Shown here: positions 48,060 through 60,896 of the stretch, one piece after another | Layout of the letters: every line of letters starts with the position of its first letter | Position numbering within the stretch: the first letter of the stretch is position 1 | From: Mustela lutreola | Lineage: Eukaryota; Chordata; Mammalia; Carnivora; Mustelidae | Length of the DNA: 64,000 nt | NCBI RefSeq assembly: GCF_030435805.1 | Contig: NC_081295.1 | Coordinates: forward strand, 157,265,001-157,329,000 | Direction of reading: 5' to 3' | Translations under genes and position numbers: made by a program | The notes under the pieces: generated by a model | What the model saw: the letters and a program-made list of their open reading frames with translations, nothing else | Databases searched by the model: none | What the model was told of the DNA's origin: nothing

Positions 48060-48890
48060 CAGACCCATGAAAAAATGTTCATCATCACTAGCCATCAGGG
48101 AAATTCAAATCAAAACCACGTTGAGATACCAGCTTACACCAGTTAGAATGGTCAAAATTGACCAAGGCAAGAAACAACAGATGTTGGAGAAGTTGTGGAG
48201 AAAGGGGAACCCTCTTACACTGCTGGTGGGAATGCAAACCGGTGTACTCACTTTGGAAAACAGTGTGGAGGTTCCTCAAAAAATTAAAAATAGAGCTACC
48301 CTATGAGCCAACAATTGCACCACAGAGTCTTTACCCCCAAAATACAGATGTAGTGAAAAGAAAGGTCCCATGCACCCCAACACCCCATGTGGATATCTGC
48401 AATATCCACAATAGCCAAACTGTGGAAAGGACCAAGATGCCTTCTAACAGATGAATGGATGAAGAAGATGTGGTCCATATACACAATGGACTATTATGGC
48501 TCCAAATTTTGCATCAACTTGGATGGGTCTGGAGGAAATTATGTTGAGTGAAATAAGGCAAGCAGAGAAAGTCAAGTATCACATGGTTTCACTTATTTGA
48601 GGAACAAAAGTGCTAGCATGGAAGACATTAGGAGAAGGGGAAAAAAATGAAGGGGGAGAAATCCGAGTGCGAGATGAACCACGAGAGACTATGGACTCTG
48701 GGAAACAAATAGAGAGTTTTAGAAGCAAGGGGGTGGGGAGATGGGTGAGCCTGGTGATGGGTATTAAGGAGAGCATGGATTACAGGGAGCACTGGGTGTT
48801 ATATACAAACAATGAATGATGGAACAACATCAAAAACTCATGATGTACTGTATGGTGACTAATGAACATACATACATACATACATACAAC
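48060..48890 (+). mobile_element. 5'-truncated L1 with TSD and (CATA)n tail
   Basis: ORF2 C-terminus in several frames ('[18 protein letters not shown]', '[18 protein letters not shown]'), a 3' UTR, 'TGATGTACTGTATGGTGAC' and CATA repeats at 48866-48888. A 9-bp TSD ACCTCATCT lies at 48051-48059 and 48891-48899. Confidence 0.93.
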
Positions 48891-48947
48891 ACCTCATCTT
48901 TCTCTAGCCAAAGAACAGGAAAAGAGCAGCTTAGAAAAGCAAAAAAC

Positions 48948-50634
48948 AGAGAGGGAGGAGCAAGACCCGGAGGAGTTGAGACCTAAATATCCTTTGGTCT
49001 CAGATCAGCTAGCTAGTATAAAACCATTCTGAACACCTCAACTGGAAAGCAAAGAGAAGTACAGCAATTCTAGGAACAGAAAAGCAACCACTTTCTGGAA
49101 GGTAGGATGTCGGGGAAAAGTCAATCCCAGGCGATATATGGGAACATATATTGCGAGGGGAAGGGCCAGCAAGCGGCAGAGCAGCGGAGACAAAATCAGG
49201 ACTTTTAGAAGTCTGCTCCACGGAGGGACGTCACTCCAGAGGCTAAGCGGGGGTGGAGTCCTCCTGGGGACCGTGTGGTCTTCAGGACCCACAGGGTCAC
49301 AGAAAGACCGGGGGTGCCTGAGTGTGACAGAGCCCCCAGCATCGGAGTGCGGAAGCCGGCTGCAGAGAGGAGCCGAGGGGGCAGTTCTCAGCTTGGACTT
49401 ACCTTAAACTCTGATCCGAGGCATAGTCAGGCTACTGCTCATGGAGCAGGGACCCCACGAGTGGCAGATCCGGGGAGACCTCCCTTTCTCCTCCGGGAGG
49501 AGCAGCACAGGAACGCACGGCAGGAATCTGCTGGATTTGGAGACTCCAAACGGGCCAAGCGCCAGAGACAGAACTGCTCCGTCACAGGCTGGGTGAGCTC
49601 AGAGTGTGGCCGGAGACCAGGGAGATGGGTGGGACTGACGGCTCTTCTCCAAGGCAGCACTGAGCAGCCCAGCGGAACGCTCGCTTCTCCCGGCGGAGAT
49701 CCTGCGGCCGCCATCTTTATTCCCGTCCTCCAGGGCCCTACGGAAAGCCTTTAGGGAACAAAAGCTCCCGGAGCAAAACCGCGCAGATTATTTAGCCTAG
49801 CCCCTGCCAAGGGCAGTGCAATTCCGCCTTGGGCAAAGACATTTGAGAATCACAGCAACAGGCCAGCAACAGGCCAGCAACAGGCCCCTCTCCCAGAAGA
49901 TCAGCAAGAAGGTCCAGCCAAGATCAAGTTCACTTAACCAGGAGAACAGCGGAATTCCAGAGATACAGGAATGCAACACATAGAACTCATGGCTTTTTCC
50001 CCATGATTCTTTAATCTCTCTAAGTTAAATTTTTAATTTTTCCTCTTTCCTGTTTTAATCTTTTTTAACTATTTTATTTTATCAATACCTTTTTTAAAAT
50101 CTTTTTAATTTTCATTGTTATATTCTATCCATTGTATTTAACCTTATTTTTTGTATACATATAGGTTTTTCCTTCTTTAAAATTTTGGTTTACAGTTTCT
50201 CCTAACAGATCAAAATATACCCTAAATCTAGCACATGGCCTTGTTCTTAGTCTCCAGCCTGATTACAGTCTTTACTCTTTTTTTCCCTTTTTTTTCAACC
50301 AACTTACTATCTTATCAATTCTTTTTTTAGAATCTTTTTTAATTTTCATTTTTACAGTCATATTCCATCCCTTCTTTGTGTTTACCCTTATTTTTGTGTA
50401 TATATATAACTTTTTCTTTCTTTAAAATTTTGGAAGGTAGTTACTTCTAACAGACCAAAATACACCCAAAATCAAGTATGAGGCTCTGTTCTAAAAAAAT
50501 AAATATTTTTTTTTCTCCTTTCTTCTCCCCCCAGTATCAAGTCTCTTCTGATCTGGTTAGTGTATATTTTTCTGGGGTCATCACTACCCTTTTAGTATTT
50601 TGTTCTCTCATTCATCTGTTCTTATCTAGATAAA
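48948..50634 (+). promoter_or_regulatory. L1 5' UTR, CpG-rich part 49100-49760
   Basis: The L1 internal promoter lies in the 5' UTR (family knowledge). Here CpGs are frequent from about 49100 to 49760, in contrast with the AT-rich surroundings. 'GCGGCCGCCATCTTT' near 49704 resembles a YY1 site in reverse. The forward motif expected near the start (AAGATGG) reads AAGACCC, which may weaken start-site choice. An 11-bp unit CAGCAACAGGC is repeated three times at 49853-49885, and T-rich sequence fills 50000-50600. Confidence 0.75.
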
Positions 50635-51560
50635 ATGACAAGGTGGAAAAATTCACCTCAAAAAAAGAACAAGAGGCAGTACCAACAGCTAGGGACCTAA
50701 TCAATATGGACATTAGTAAGATGTCAGAACTACAGATCAGAATGACGATTATCAAGGTGCTAGCTGGACTCAAAAATAAAAGCATGGAAGATACTAGAGA
50801 ATCCCTTTCTGGAGAAATAAAATCCCTTTCTGGAAAAAAAAAAAGAATTAAAATCTGACAAATCTGAAACCAAAAAAGCTATTAATGAAGTGCAATAAAA
50901 AATGGAGACTCTTACTGTTAGGATAAATGAGGCAGAAGAGAGAATTAGTGATATAGAAGACCAAATGATGGAGAATAAAGAAGCTGAGAAAAAGAGAGAC
51001 TAACAACTACTGGACCACAAGGGGATAATTCAAGAGATAAGTGATACCATAAGATGAAACAACATTAGAATAATTGAGATCCCAGAAGAAGGAAGAGAGA
51101 GAAGGGGCACAAAGTATATTGGAGCAAATTATAATAGAGAATTTCCCTAATTTGGTGAAGGGAGTAAACATCAAAATTTAGGAGGCACAGAGAACCCCCC
51201 TCAAAATCAATAAAAATAGGTCAACGCTCCGTCATCTAGTAGTAAAACTTACAAGTCTCTTGACAAAGAGAAAATCCTGAAAACCAGCTCGGGACAAGAG
51301 ATCTGTAACATACAATGGTAGAAATATTAGGTTGGCAGCAGACCTATCCACAGAGACCTGGCAGGCCAAGAAGGACTGGTCTGATTTATTCAGAGGACTA
51401 AACGAGAAAAACATGCAGCAAGAATACTATATCCACCTAGGCTGTCATTGAAAATAGAAGGGGAGATAAAAAGCATCCAGGACAAACAAAAACTAAAAGA
51501 ATTTGCAAACACCAAACCAGCCCTACAGGAAATATTGAAAGGGATCCTCTAAGCCAAGAG
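50635..51560 (+). pseudogene. L1 ORF1 remnant
   Basis: Starts MTRWKNSPQKK, then shifts frame; the next frame reads 'EQEAVPTARDLINMDISKM' and continues into coiled-coil-like, Lys/Glu-rich sequence and 'RIIEIPEEG'-type residues. ORF1p is the L1 RNA-binding trimer. Broken by frameshifts and stops. Confidence 0.8.
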
Positions 51561-53340
51561 AGAGCGTAAAGGTAACATACACCAGAAAGGAACAGAAACA
51601 ATATACAGTAACAGTCACATTACATGCAATACAATGGCACCAAATTCATATCTTTCAATAGTTACCCTGAATGTAAATGGAATAAATGCTCCAATCAAAA
51701 GATACAGGGTATCAGAATGGATTTAAAAAAAAAGACACATCAATATGCTGTCTGCAAGGCACTCAATTTAGACCCAAAGACACCTCCAAATATAAAGTTA
51801 GTGTGGAAAATATTTATCCACACAAATTGACATCAAAAGAAAGCTGGGATGGCAATCCTTATATCAGATAAATTAGACTTTGTACTGGCACAAAAACAAA
51901 CACATAGATCAATGGAACAGAATACAGAGCCCAGAAATAGACCCTCAACTCTATAGTCAACTGATTTTTGACAAAACAGGAAAGAATGTCCAGTGGAAAG
52001 AAGACAGTCTATTCAACAAATGGTGTTGGAAAAATTGGACAGCCACATGCAGAAGAATGAAACTGGACCATTTCCTTACACCACACACAAAAATAGACTC
52101 AAAATGGATGGAAGACCTCAATGTGAGACAGGAATCCATCAAAATCCTTGAGGAGAACACAGGCAGCAACCTCTTCGACATCAGCCTCAGCAACTTCTTC
52201 CTAGAAATGTAGCCAAAGGCAAGGGAAGCAAGGGCAAAATGAACTACTGGTATTTCATCATGATAAAAAGCTTTTGCACAGCAAAGGAAACAGTGAAAAA
52301 ACCAAAAGACAACTGACAGAATGGGAGAAGATATTTGCAAATGACATCTCGGATAAAGGGCTAGTGTCCAAAATCTGTAAAGCACTTACCAAACTCAACA
52401 CCTAAAGAACAAATAATCCAATCAAGAAAAGGGCAGAGGACATGAACAAATATTTCTGCAAAGAAGACACACAAATAGACAACAGACACATGAAAATGTG
52501 CTCAACATCGCTCAGTATCATGAAGATACAAATCAAAACCACAATGAGATACCACCTCACACCAGTCAGAATAGCTAAAATTAACAAGTCAGGAAATGAC
52601 AGATGCTAGTGAGGATGTAGAGAAAGGGGAACCCTCCTACACTATTGATGGGAATGCAAGCTGGTGCAGCCACTCTGAAAACAGCATGGAGGTTCCTCAA
52701 AAAGTTGAAAATAGAGCTACCCCAAGACCCAGGAATTGCACTACTGGGTATTTACTCTAAAGATACAAATGTAGTGATCCGAAGGGGCAGGTGCACATGA
52801 ATATTTATAGCAATAATGTTCACAATAGCCAAACTATGGAAAGAACATAGATGTCTACCAACAGATGAATGGATAAAGAAGATATGATATATATAGACAG
52901 ATAGATACACACACACACTCAAACACAATGGAATACTATGCAGCCATGAAAAAATTAAATCTTGCCATTTGCAATGACATGGATGGAACTAGAGGGTATT
53001 ATGCTAAGCAAAATAAGTTAGAGAAAGACAATTATCATATAATGTCTCTGATATGAGGAATTTGAGAGGCAGACCAGGGGCATCGTGGCAGGTAGGGAGG
53101 GAGAAAAGGAACCAAGATGGAACTGAGGAGACAGACAAACCATAAGAGATTCTTAATCTCAGGAAGCAAACTAAGTGTTGCTGGAGGGGAGGGGAGTGGG
53201 ATGGATGGTGTGGCTGGGTGATGGACATTGGGAAGGGTATGTTCTATGGTGAGTGCTATGAAATGTGTAAGACTGATGACTCACAGACCTGTACCCCTGA
53301 AACAAATAATATATGTTAATTTAAAAAAAGAAAAGAAAAT

Positions 53341-54559
53341 TTAAAAACTTTTAGGCACTAACCACTGTATTCCAGAAAGCCTGTGGCCCCTTTCCCACCC
53401 CACCAATGCCAAGCTGATGTGATTTCATGGCAGCCTGGTGGAGATGCACAAATGTTACCAGCACCCGGGAGTAATGTGACCACGCCTCCCCCCTGCTGTC
53501 AGTGAAGGCTCTGTGGGGAGGAGTAAGGAGGCACCTATGTCCCTCCCAGCCAGTGTGGTGTTAGTAGAACCCTAGTGGGTTTACATTCGTGGGTCCCACA
53601 GGGCTGAAGCAAACAGAAACAATTCTTAACTGGCTATCCCCCCCAGGGCAGCAAACTGACACACCCACATATTCTGTGAAAGAAGCCAATTTTCGGATCT
53701 TAATAGCTGCTGCATTGGAGTGGGGAGGGGGGTTGTAAATGAACACCCACCTAGGGGCCAACTGCAAGGCTTTCCAAAGTCCTGGAGGCCGCAGGTACCA
53801 TCTTCACTGTGCACCTGTGGGTCTCTGTGAAAGGAGCTCATACACACATCTAGCGTTTCAGCTTTTGTAGCGGCTGCCTAGAGGACACATTCCTCCAAAG
53901 CCTCACTCTGGTGGCCAGTGGGGCTTGTGTTCCTGGGTTCAACAGGACAATAACAAAACAGAGACAGTTCTTCACCAGCAATGCAGAGAGAGCAGCCAGA
54001 CATGCCATCTGCCCAGCTTCCCTTGAAAGAGGTATACTTATAGACTTTCAAACCTGCTGTCTGATGCCTCCTTCCAATCAGTCTACATCAAGGTGTTTTC
54101 TGAGATCCTCCCTTTAGGGACATGGACAGGTCCTGGCAAATCCTCCAGTACTAGGGGCTACTTAGAGCAAAATGGAGCAGAAATGTTTTGGAGCTGTTGA
54201 TCAGCTACACCACTGCCTGGGAGCAAGTCTGACAGAGAGAGACAGAGACAGAGACAGAGGTGGAGGTGGAAGCACAGTTAGGAACTTCTTTAAGCTGCTA
54301 CATTTTCAGGACCTTTTGTTCTAAGGTCCTTTAATTCACCTTACAAGTTTCACACCCACTTCTTTGGATTTTCCTTCCAGTTGCATTTAGACTCCAACCC
54401 TCCACTGCCCAATCATTGCATTTTGATGTGCCTCAAACCTTGGTCTTATGTGCTCTTCTTTCTCTAAAATCTCTCCCCATGAGATCTCCAACCTTATGGC
54501 TACAAATGTCTATGACACGCAAAAACTTGAAAATCCCTGTTTAGAATCAAGATCTTTTC
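53341..54559. other. Old GC-richer non-coding block, family unknown
   Basis: Unlike its neighbours, it has weakly repeated stretches, such as 'CCACAGGGCTGAAGCAAACAG' near 53600 and 'TTCAACAGGACAATAACAAAA' near 53940, each followed by a similar 'ACAATTCTTAAC' / 'ACAGTTCTTCAC'. It could be an old repeat 5' region. A (GACAGA)n-like run lies at 54232-54256. No gene. Confidence 0.4.
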
Positions 54560-55103
54560 TATCGGGCCCCAGATTCTTTGTCTTAGTCAGTGCTTTCTCA
54601 GAAAACAGAACTTGAAACAAAGGTTTGTGCACAAGTACTTAGTACACAATTTATACAGCATCAGGAGTAAAAGGAGGGGAACAGAACAGGGAAGAAAAGT
54701 GGGCTTGTCATCAAGTTTGCCACCAGTGTGAGTAACTGGGTGCTCAGTCACATGTATGCCCCTGAAATAGGTCTTAGGGAGACCTATTACCCATCAGTTC
54801 CCATTCCCCACTAGCCAAATTTCACTCCATGGGGTACTAACTGCCCCATGACCACTAAGCCGTCTCCTTATCCTCTACCAAGGTGTGGGAGCATTAGAGG
54901 AGCTGTAGAGGCCCAAGATGAGGCATTGTCAAGTTGCACCCAAATAAAAGTAGAACTAACTATTGCACCAGTGGTTGAAATAAGAAAAATGTGAGGCTCT
55001 GAAGATCTCAGGTGGTACTCAAGAGTCTCCTGAAACAGTCCACCCCTGGCAACATTAAGATCCCTTTGTGTCCAAGCAGAGTCCCTTGCAAGGTAGCTGC
55101 CAG
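54560..55103. other. Possible old dispersed repeat
   Basis: 'GTCAGTGCTTTCTCAGAAAAC', 'GGTTTGTGCACAAGTACTTAG' and 'GGGGAACAGAACAGGGAAG' look like an ancient interspersed element, but I cannot name it. Confidence 0.35.
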
Positions 55104-55122
55104 CACAATCTCTATAAAATCT

Positions 55123-55210
55123 TTTTTTTTTTTTTTTTTTTAAGGACACTCCACACCAGACCTACTGATCAAGAGTCAGATGCTTAACCGACTGAGCCAC
55201 GCAGGCGCCC
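55123..55210 (-). mobile_element. Short CAN-SINE, minus strand, perfect TSD
   Basis: Poly-T followed by 'GATGCTTAACCGACTGAGCC' and 'GCAGGCGCCC'. 19-bp TSD CACAATCTCTATAAAATCT (55104-55122 and 55211-55229). Only the head and A tail are present, about 90 bp. Confidence 0.96.
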
Positions 55211-55247
55211 CACAATCTCTATAAAATCTTAATGCAAGAGATTTAGT

Positions 55248-55354
55248 GGAGCGCCAGACTGGCTCAGTGGGTAATCTTGGGGTTGTGGGTTCCAGCCCCG
55301 TGTTGGGTGTAGAGATTACTTGAAAATAAAATCTTTTTTTAAAAAAGAGAGAGC
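55248..55354 (+). mobile_element. Short CAN-SINE
   Basis: 'GCCAGACTGGCTCAGTGGG', 'CTTGGGGTTGTGGGTTCCAG' and 'GTGTAGAGATTACTTGAAAAT' form the short CAN-SINE type. TSD GATTTAGT (55240-55247 and 55355-55362). Confidence 0.92.
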
Positions 55355-55854
55355 GATTTAGTAAAAATGCTATGATCCCAAGCTATAAGCCATTCAGAAG
55401 CTTTTGACCAAAAATAGATTTGATTTATCCTGAGCTATCACTTTAGCCTGTGTAGTTTGCCTGGAATGGTGGTCCAGACATTTATCCTCAAGAGAACTAT
55501 ACCATTCCTTGTCTTCCTCTTATATAGTCATGGTTACTCTAATTCCACATTCACACCCAGGCTCCAGATACAGGCCTTCCTTTCCTTGTGTGTAGCATCT
55601 GCATGATCTACACAGCCACCTACATGATAATCAAAGTCAATCATCCCCCTCCAGTTTCATAATCCCTTTCTTCACCTACTGGTCTAGTGGCATGAGGAGC
55701 CCAGAGTAGCCATGAGGTAGTCATAGCTTCAAGTTCAGTGAAACCCCTCCTGTGGTAACATTCTCTTCCTTAGGATCAAATCGGACTGACCTAGAGGTAC
55801 AGGTATGAGAAATACAAACTCTAAAAGCATATCATTTGGAGAAATGATAAAAAA

Positions 55855-55970
55855 AAAGGGGGGGTGTAAAAAATAAGTAAATAAATATAGATCTATGTTG
55901 ATATAGATATAAATATAGATAGATACATTTATATATAGGAGATTATATACATATATATAATCTCCTACTT
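55855..55970. repeat. AT-rich / TATA-type simple sequence
   Basis: TA- and GATA-like runs ('ATATAGATATAAATATAGATAG'-type) between a G tract and the LTR fossil. Confidence 0.85.
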
Positions 55971-55974
55971 TCAT

Positions 55975-56478
55975 CTTTGGTTGATTGCAAAACTCCCCAC
56001 AATTTTGCTCTCCTTCCTGAATCTGTATCTTTTTGCCATATGACTTTTAAGTTTCTCCACCAAGAGGCAGATTCTTTCCCCATCCTTTGAAACTGGTTAG
56101 TCTTGTGACTTGCATTGCACAACAGAATGCAGTAGAAGTGACATTGTGCCAGTTTTAAACCTAGGCTTCAATATACCTTTCATGGTTCTACTCTCTCAGA
56201 AATCTTCCCCTACCATATGAACATCCTTCTGGAGCATGAGAGATCACATTGAACAGACAGGTGTCATCCCATCTGTAGCCATTCTAGAACACTAAGTCCT
56301 AAATGAACCCAGTTACAGGTATGTAGGGGTTTGAATGAGTCTAGCCAAGACCAGAAGAGCTACCCAGCTAAGCCTAGCCCAAATTGCTGACTCACATATT
56401 TGTGAAATAAATAATGGTTGGTGTCTTCAGCTTTTAAGTTTTAGAGTGGTTTGTTATATAGAAAAATCTAACAGATGC
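55975..56478 (+). mobile_element. Fossil MLT1-type (MaLR, ERVL-related) solo LTR
   Basis: Recognisable along its length: 'AGAAGTGACATTGTGCCAG', 'AGCATGAGAGATCACATTG', 'TAGCCAAGACCAGAAGAGC', 'AAATAAATAATGGTTG' and 'AGTTTTAGAGTGGTTTGTTA' follow the MLT1 plan to its 3' end. No internal viral sequence, so it is a lone LTR, degraded. The family was active early in placental mammals, so this copy pre-dates carnivores. Confidence 0.85.
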
Positions 56479-57539
56479 ACACCCTTTGACATCTAGACAC
56501 ATAGGCTGTAGCACTGGGGACACACTACCATATATGTTTTTTTTCCATGCATATACACCATCCTGGAATATGGCATCCCCAAACTTCTGAGTGTTATCCC
56601 CAAGCTGATATATTAGCTGAAGTTTTACAAGGCCATTTCACTGTTATATCAGGCTGAGTGCTTTGTAGGATGAAGTACATGATAAAACCACTGAATCCTG
56701 ATCATGTGCCCATTGTCTTGTCTCCTTTGCCAAAACAAAACAAAAACAAAAACGGGGGGAGGGGCCTCTTGTCTCAGGCAATACTGATAAATCAAGTATT
56801 CAGAAGCTCAAGGATGGTGTTGTTTATAGGGTGCTTCAATCAGGGAAGACAAATCCTATATTTAGAGAATAAGTCAACTCATGTTGCAAAAGTTTGTTTC
56901 TGGTGAAATGTTGGATATTTGTTATTTTGGAGCTTCTTGGAAGGTGGAAGGGGAGATATGTGTTACAAGCCTTCCTGGGAGTCTGTGAACAATTTCCAGA
57001 TCTTTTAATTTCTTGAATCTCCCTGGAGGATTATGTGCCACGTACATTATCCCTAGGGTTGCAATTGGGAAACCCACAAGGGGATAAAGTAATTATTACT
57101 GGAGCTGAGGAAGCTTGGCAAGACTGGGTTCTCAAGCACTGCAAAGAAGCTATAAACGCCAGTGCTGGAGAGTCCTGAGGTCACTTCAGCTCTCACTGCA
57201 CCAGATACAGCTGCCCAAGAAGCATCCCATCCCTCAGCCTTGTACGTCCTGGAGGAGGGGCAACATTCTCTTTTTAAAAACTTTCCCATTACTTTTGAGA
57301 CTTAGAAGCTAAAGTCTCTTCTTAGAAGATTCCTCATATGAGGATTTGGTAAGTGTGCTGGAAAGTGAGCAGATCTGAGAAGAATGGAGGAAGCAAGTCT
57401 TTACCTAAGTAAGACAAGTTCAGGTTCTACTCAAGGCCACCAGGCATTGTCTATCATACAGTAATGCCATTTGTGGACTGAATGAATGAGTTGATTAATA
57501 AATGGGAGCCCTCCCTGTGAAGGTGTTAAAGCCTAGATT
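56479..57539. other. Non-coding, nothing recognised
   Basis: No clear repeat or gene. A purine-rich 'AACAAAACAAAAACAAAAACG' followed by G tract lies near 56740. Confidence 0.45.
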
Positions 57540-57735
57540 CAGTAGTGGTTTAGTGAAAAGTGGGTGAGATTTCACATCAATTAACTCAGGTCCTGGCTCT
57601 GTGAACACCCAGTGAATACATAATGAGGATATGTGACCTATATTATAGAGGTATTATGAGGATTAGCAAACTATGAGAGCATTTAGTATGGCATCTAGTA
57701 CTTGATAGTGGTAAGCTTTATCTTTACTGTTTTCT
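57540..57735 (+). mobile_element. MIR SINE, old
   Basis: 'CTCAGGTCCTGGCTCTGTGAA', 'TATTATGAGGATTAGCAAAC' and 'TAGTATGGCATCTAGTACTTG' follow the MIR consensus (tRNA-derived, mammal-wide). Confidence 0.75.
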
Positions 57736-59239
57736 TATCTTGGTGAAAATTTTATTATTTTTATACAATTTCAGAATTTACTCAGCAGGTTTCATGTACT
57801 TTCCATTGTTTTATCATTTTTCCAGAGTGAATACATTTGGATGATAGAAAGTAGAGAGGAGGGGTCTTTAATGTTATCACTGCTACCCCATCCTTATGCA
57901 CGAATGAAATCAATAAAATCTATGTTTACACATCCAGAGTATTTTCACATGCCCATGACTCCTTCTTCATGTCTCCTATAGATTATTGAAAAGCTCTTTC
58001 TGTTCCCTCCAGAGCATTTGTTTTCTGGAATATTTCTTTTGTACATTCTCTGTAAATGAATGTTTCAATATTCAGATCAGTTCTTTAACAGAATCATACA
58101 AAGAGCTTAGGATAACAGTTAACAATAAGCTTGGGTCCAAATGAAAGAACACTAGGAAGATACGTATCTGCAGCTGGAAGAGTTGGGTAAATGAGGACCA
58201 AATGCCAATGGGCATGAACTTAGCCCCATCTAGGAAGAGTCTTCAGAACTGAGCTTAGGAAGAACTGCTAGGTCAAGAAAGTCAAAGATGCAAAGGTGAG
58301 AGGGAAAATAAATAGGGGATATCCTTTGAGGTGGACAACGCAATTAGCAAAGGAGTCAGAGTTGAAGTAGAATGTTAAATGACTCTCGCTTTTCCTTGAA
58401 AATCTACTTTAATCTTCCTCTCTTCAGGTAGGCTTCCTCTGTTATTTGGTCCACATAGCATAAAGTGACAAGGGCCCAAATTCTAAATTTTTATATCTGC
58501 TTTGTCCAAGAACTAAGTCACTTCACGTGGCCATTTCCCCCACCATCTCCTAAGCTCCTGGTTAGGGCAGGACTTTGGCAGGACTAGGGCAGAGACTTTG
58601 ATGGAAGAAGAGTGAAGACTGCAGTGGCTTTTTTCTCTTGGGTGTTTCTCTTGAAGTAGAAGTGATGGATTTACACACTAGTAGCAACTGACAAGGCAGA
58701 GAGGCATTCTACAACTTACGTGTTAAGTGGAGAAAGGCATGGCACTTCGCATCCAGAGAACCCAGTCATTTGAATTTGTATGTAGACTGCATTTCACATT
58801 TCTGTTATTCAATCACCAGAAAAATAGTTCAACAGAGTTTCTCCATTTCCTTTAGTTTCTGTCACCAGACTCTCTACTGCTTTGGCTAAGATACAAGACA
58901 ATGGCGCTAGGTGGAGAACCAAGAATAGAACCCCAGATGGTGTTGTCTTGCACACTCTGGCATGCAGCCCACCCCACCCAAAAAAACAGCCTCTCTTCAC
59001 AGGCAAATATAAATCATTGTTTGAGAAATTGGGTTTCCCTAAGCAGAGATGAATAATATACAGTCTATGTGCCTTCCAAAATAGCATGCTGGAAAGGAAG
59101 AGTTATGAAAGCAAAACAAAACAAATATATAAATATTTATATCTATATATGTATTTTCAAATGCTATGTAGGCTGGAATTAAAGTCACTCTAAAGTATAC
59201 ATGCTATCTGATATAAGAAAAGTCTTCTGAGAATTTTAG
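57736..59239. other. Non-coding, nothing recognised
   Basis: Unique-looking sequence with no coding frame of note. Confidence 0.45.
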
Positions 59240-60425
59240 AGGTATATTCATTTATTCAACAAATACATATTGATCTGTATGTCTGCTGTATTATCAGACA
59301 ATATTCCACCCATATATTGGTTTAAAAAAAGGATCAGTTTCCTACTTTTATGGACCTCACATTTTATTGATGCATATCACAAAACAAATAAATTGCTTTA
59401 TATGAAACAAGAAAATTCCAAGTGGTTGTGATACGAAGACAAAAAGCAATAGAGAATGTCTTGGGGGAAGCTTTAGGTAAGGTGGTCAGAGGATTTCAAA
59501 GTGAGAAAAGCCAGGGAGACATAAAGTTTCAGTGTGCATTAGGAAATTCTAAGGGTGGGAAATTAGTCACAGCAAGAGATAAGACTAGGCAGGTAAGAAA
59601 GGGATAATGAAGAACCATGTGTGCCATGATAAAGAATCGGGAGTTTGGATTGAAGGCAATTGAAAACTATTGGAAATTTTTAAGAAGGGAAGAATAACTA
59701 AGAATAACTTCTTAGGTAGGATGAAGAAAGATTGAAAGGGGAAGACTACAGTCTTCTTTCCTTCCTGCCTGCCCTCCTGGGAAGGAAGACTAATGGGAAG
59801 GTTATTGCAAGTATCCACAGAGGAGATGAGAGTCTGGCATAGTCAGTGTAACTAAGGACAAAGAAAAGCAGTATGGGTGTGACAAAGTCGGAACACCAAC
59901 ATGGCTTGGTCGTGAACTGCATGAGTCAAGGATAACTCTAAAGTTCCTGGCTTTGGTTTGAAGCTCCTCAAAGATGGAGACCATGCCTTTCTTATTCACT
60001 GATATTTCCCAACGCCCAAAACAGTGCTTTAGTTGTAGTAGAAGTTAAAAATCTATTTGTTTGATAATATTCTAAGTTCCCAAAAATAACATCAACAGAG
60101 GTTAATGATTGATTGGAGGTAAGTAAAAGAGAGAGAGAGAAGTCCTGGGCTAACTCCCAAGTTTTCTATTCTTGAACAACTGGACAAACTATGGTGCTGT
60201 TCATTGATAAAGGGCACATGGAGGTAGGAATGGTCTTTGAGCAGGGAGAATATGATGGACTCATTTTGGGAAGTATTAGACATAAGATGTCTGTGACATC
60301 CAAGTAGAAACATCCAGAGAGCACTGGAAATACGAGTCTGAAGATGAGAGAGAATTGCGCCAGAGAAATAATTTACAAGAGAGCAGCATATAGATAGAAA
60401 AGCCATGAGAGTGAATAGAATCACA
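59240..60425 (+). mobile_element. Ancient dispersed repeat, family not assigned
   Basis: The start 'ATTCATTTATTCAACAAATAC' resembles the reverse of an L2 3' end. Downstream phrases ('GGAGTTTGGATTGAAGGCAAT', 'GTCAAGGATAACTCTAAAG', 'ACATCCAAGTAGAAACATCC', 'GAAATACGAGTCTGAAG') match a mammal-wide repeat I know by sight but cannot name with confidence. 59980-60130 may be an insert. Confidence 0.5.
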
Positions 60426-60896
60426 CGGGAATATGGGTAGTATGGAAAGAAAAGGAAGCATAAGACAAAACAACAACAACAACAAAAACAAAACAGAGAA
60501 ATGCCTACATTTTATGGCTGGCAAAGGGAGTGCATTCTGCAAAGGCAACTGAAAAGGAATGGCCAGAAAGATCTGAGAAAGTTGAAAATAAATCCAAGGA
60601 AGAGTTTCTCAAGAAAAGAATTCTAAGAGGTCTAAAAACAAAAGGACTAAGAAGTAAACATTGGGTTTTTTCAAGACTCCAAAGAGCAATTCATTGGCGT
60701 GGCTGAGGCAGCAGCTGAGTGGCATGTGGGTATGAGGAAACAAAGTCCATGAGGAGTTTTGCACTGGGGAGAGAATCAGGAAGATACCCAGAGGTAGACG
60801 TGGATCTGAAAAGGGAAGCCAAAGGTGGGAGAGACCTCAGCTGAAAGTCAAAGTCCAGCAGAACAGGAGAACATATAGATTACAGAAAGGAGGAGC

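Larger units (their letters stand above)
48948..53328 (+). mobile_element. L1 with 5' UTR, both ends present, middle of ORF2 missing
   Basis: Starts with the carnivore L1 5' end ('AGAGAGGGAGGAGCAAGACCC') and runs through a GC-rich 5' UTR, ORF1 (from 50635), and the ORF2 start at 51634 ('MAPNSYLSIVTLNVNGINAPI'). It jumps at about 51873 to the late ORF2 ('[20 protein letters not shown]') and ends with a 3' UTR and A-rich tail. About 2.2 kb of ORF2, including the reverse transcriptase, is gone. ORF1 and the ORF2 start are also frame-broken, so it cannot move. TSD uncertain: AGAAAAGCAAAA before, AGAAAAGAAAAT after. Confidence 0.93.

Noticed and set aside
49275-49754. 159-codon open frame in GC-rich sequence
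   Set aside because: It is inside the L1 5' UTR, where high GC content makes stop codons rare.
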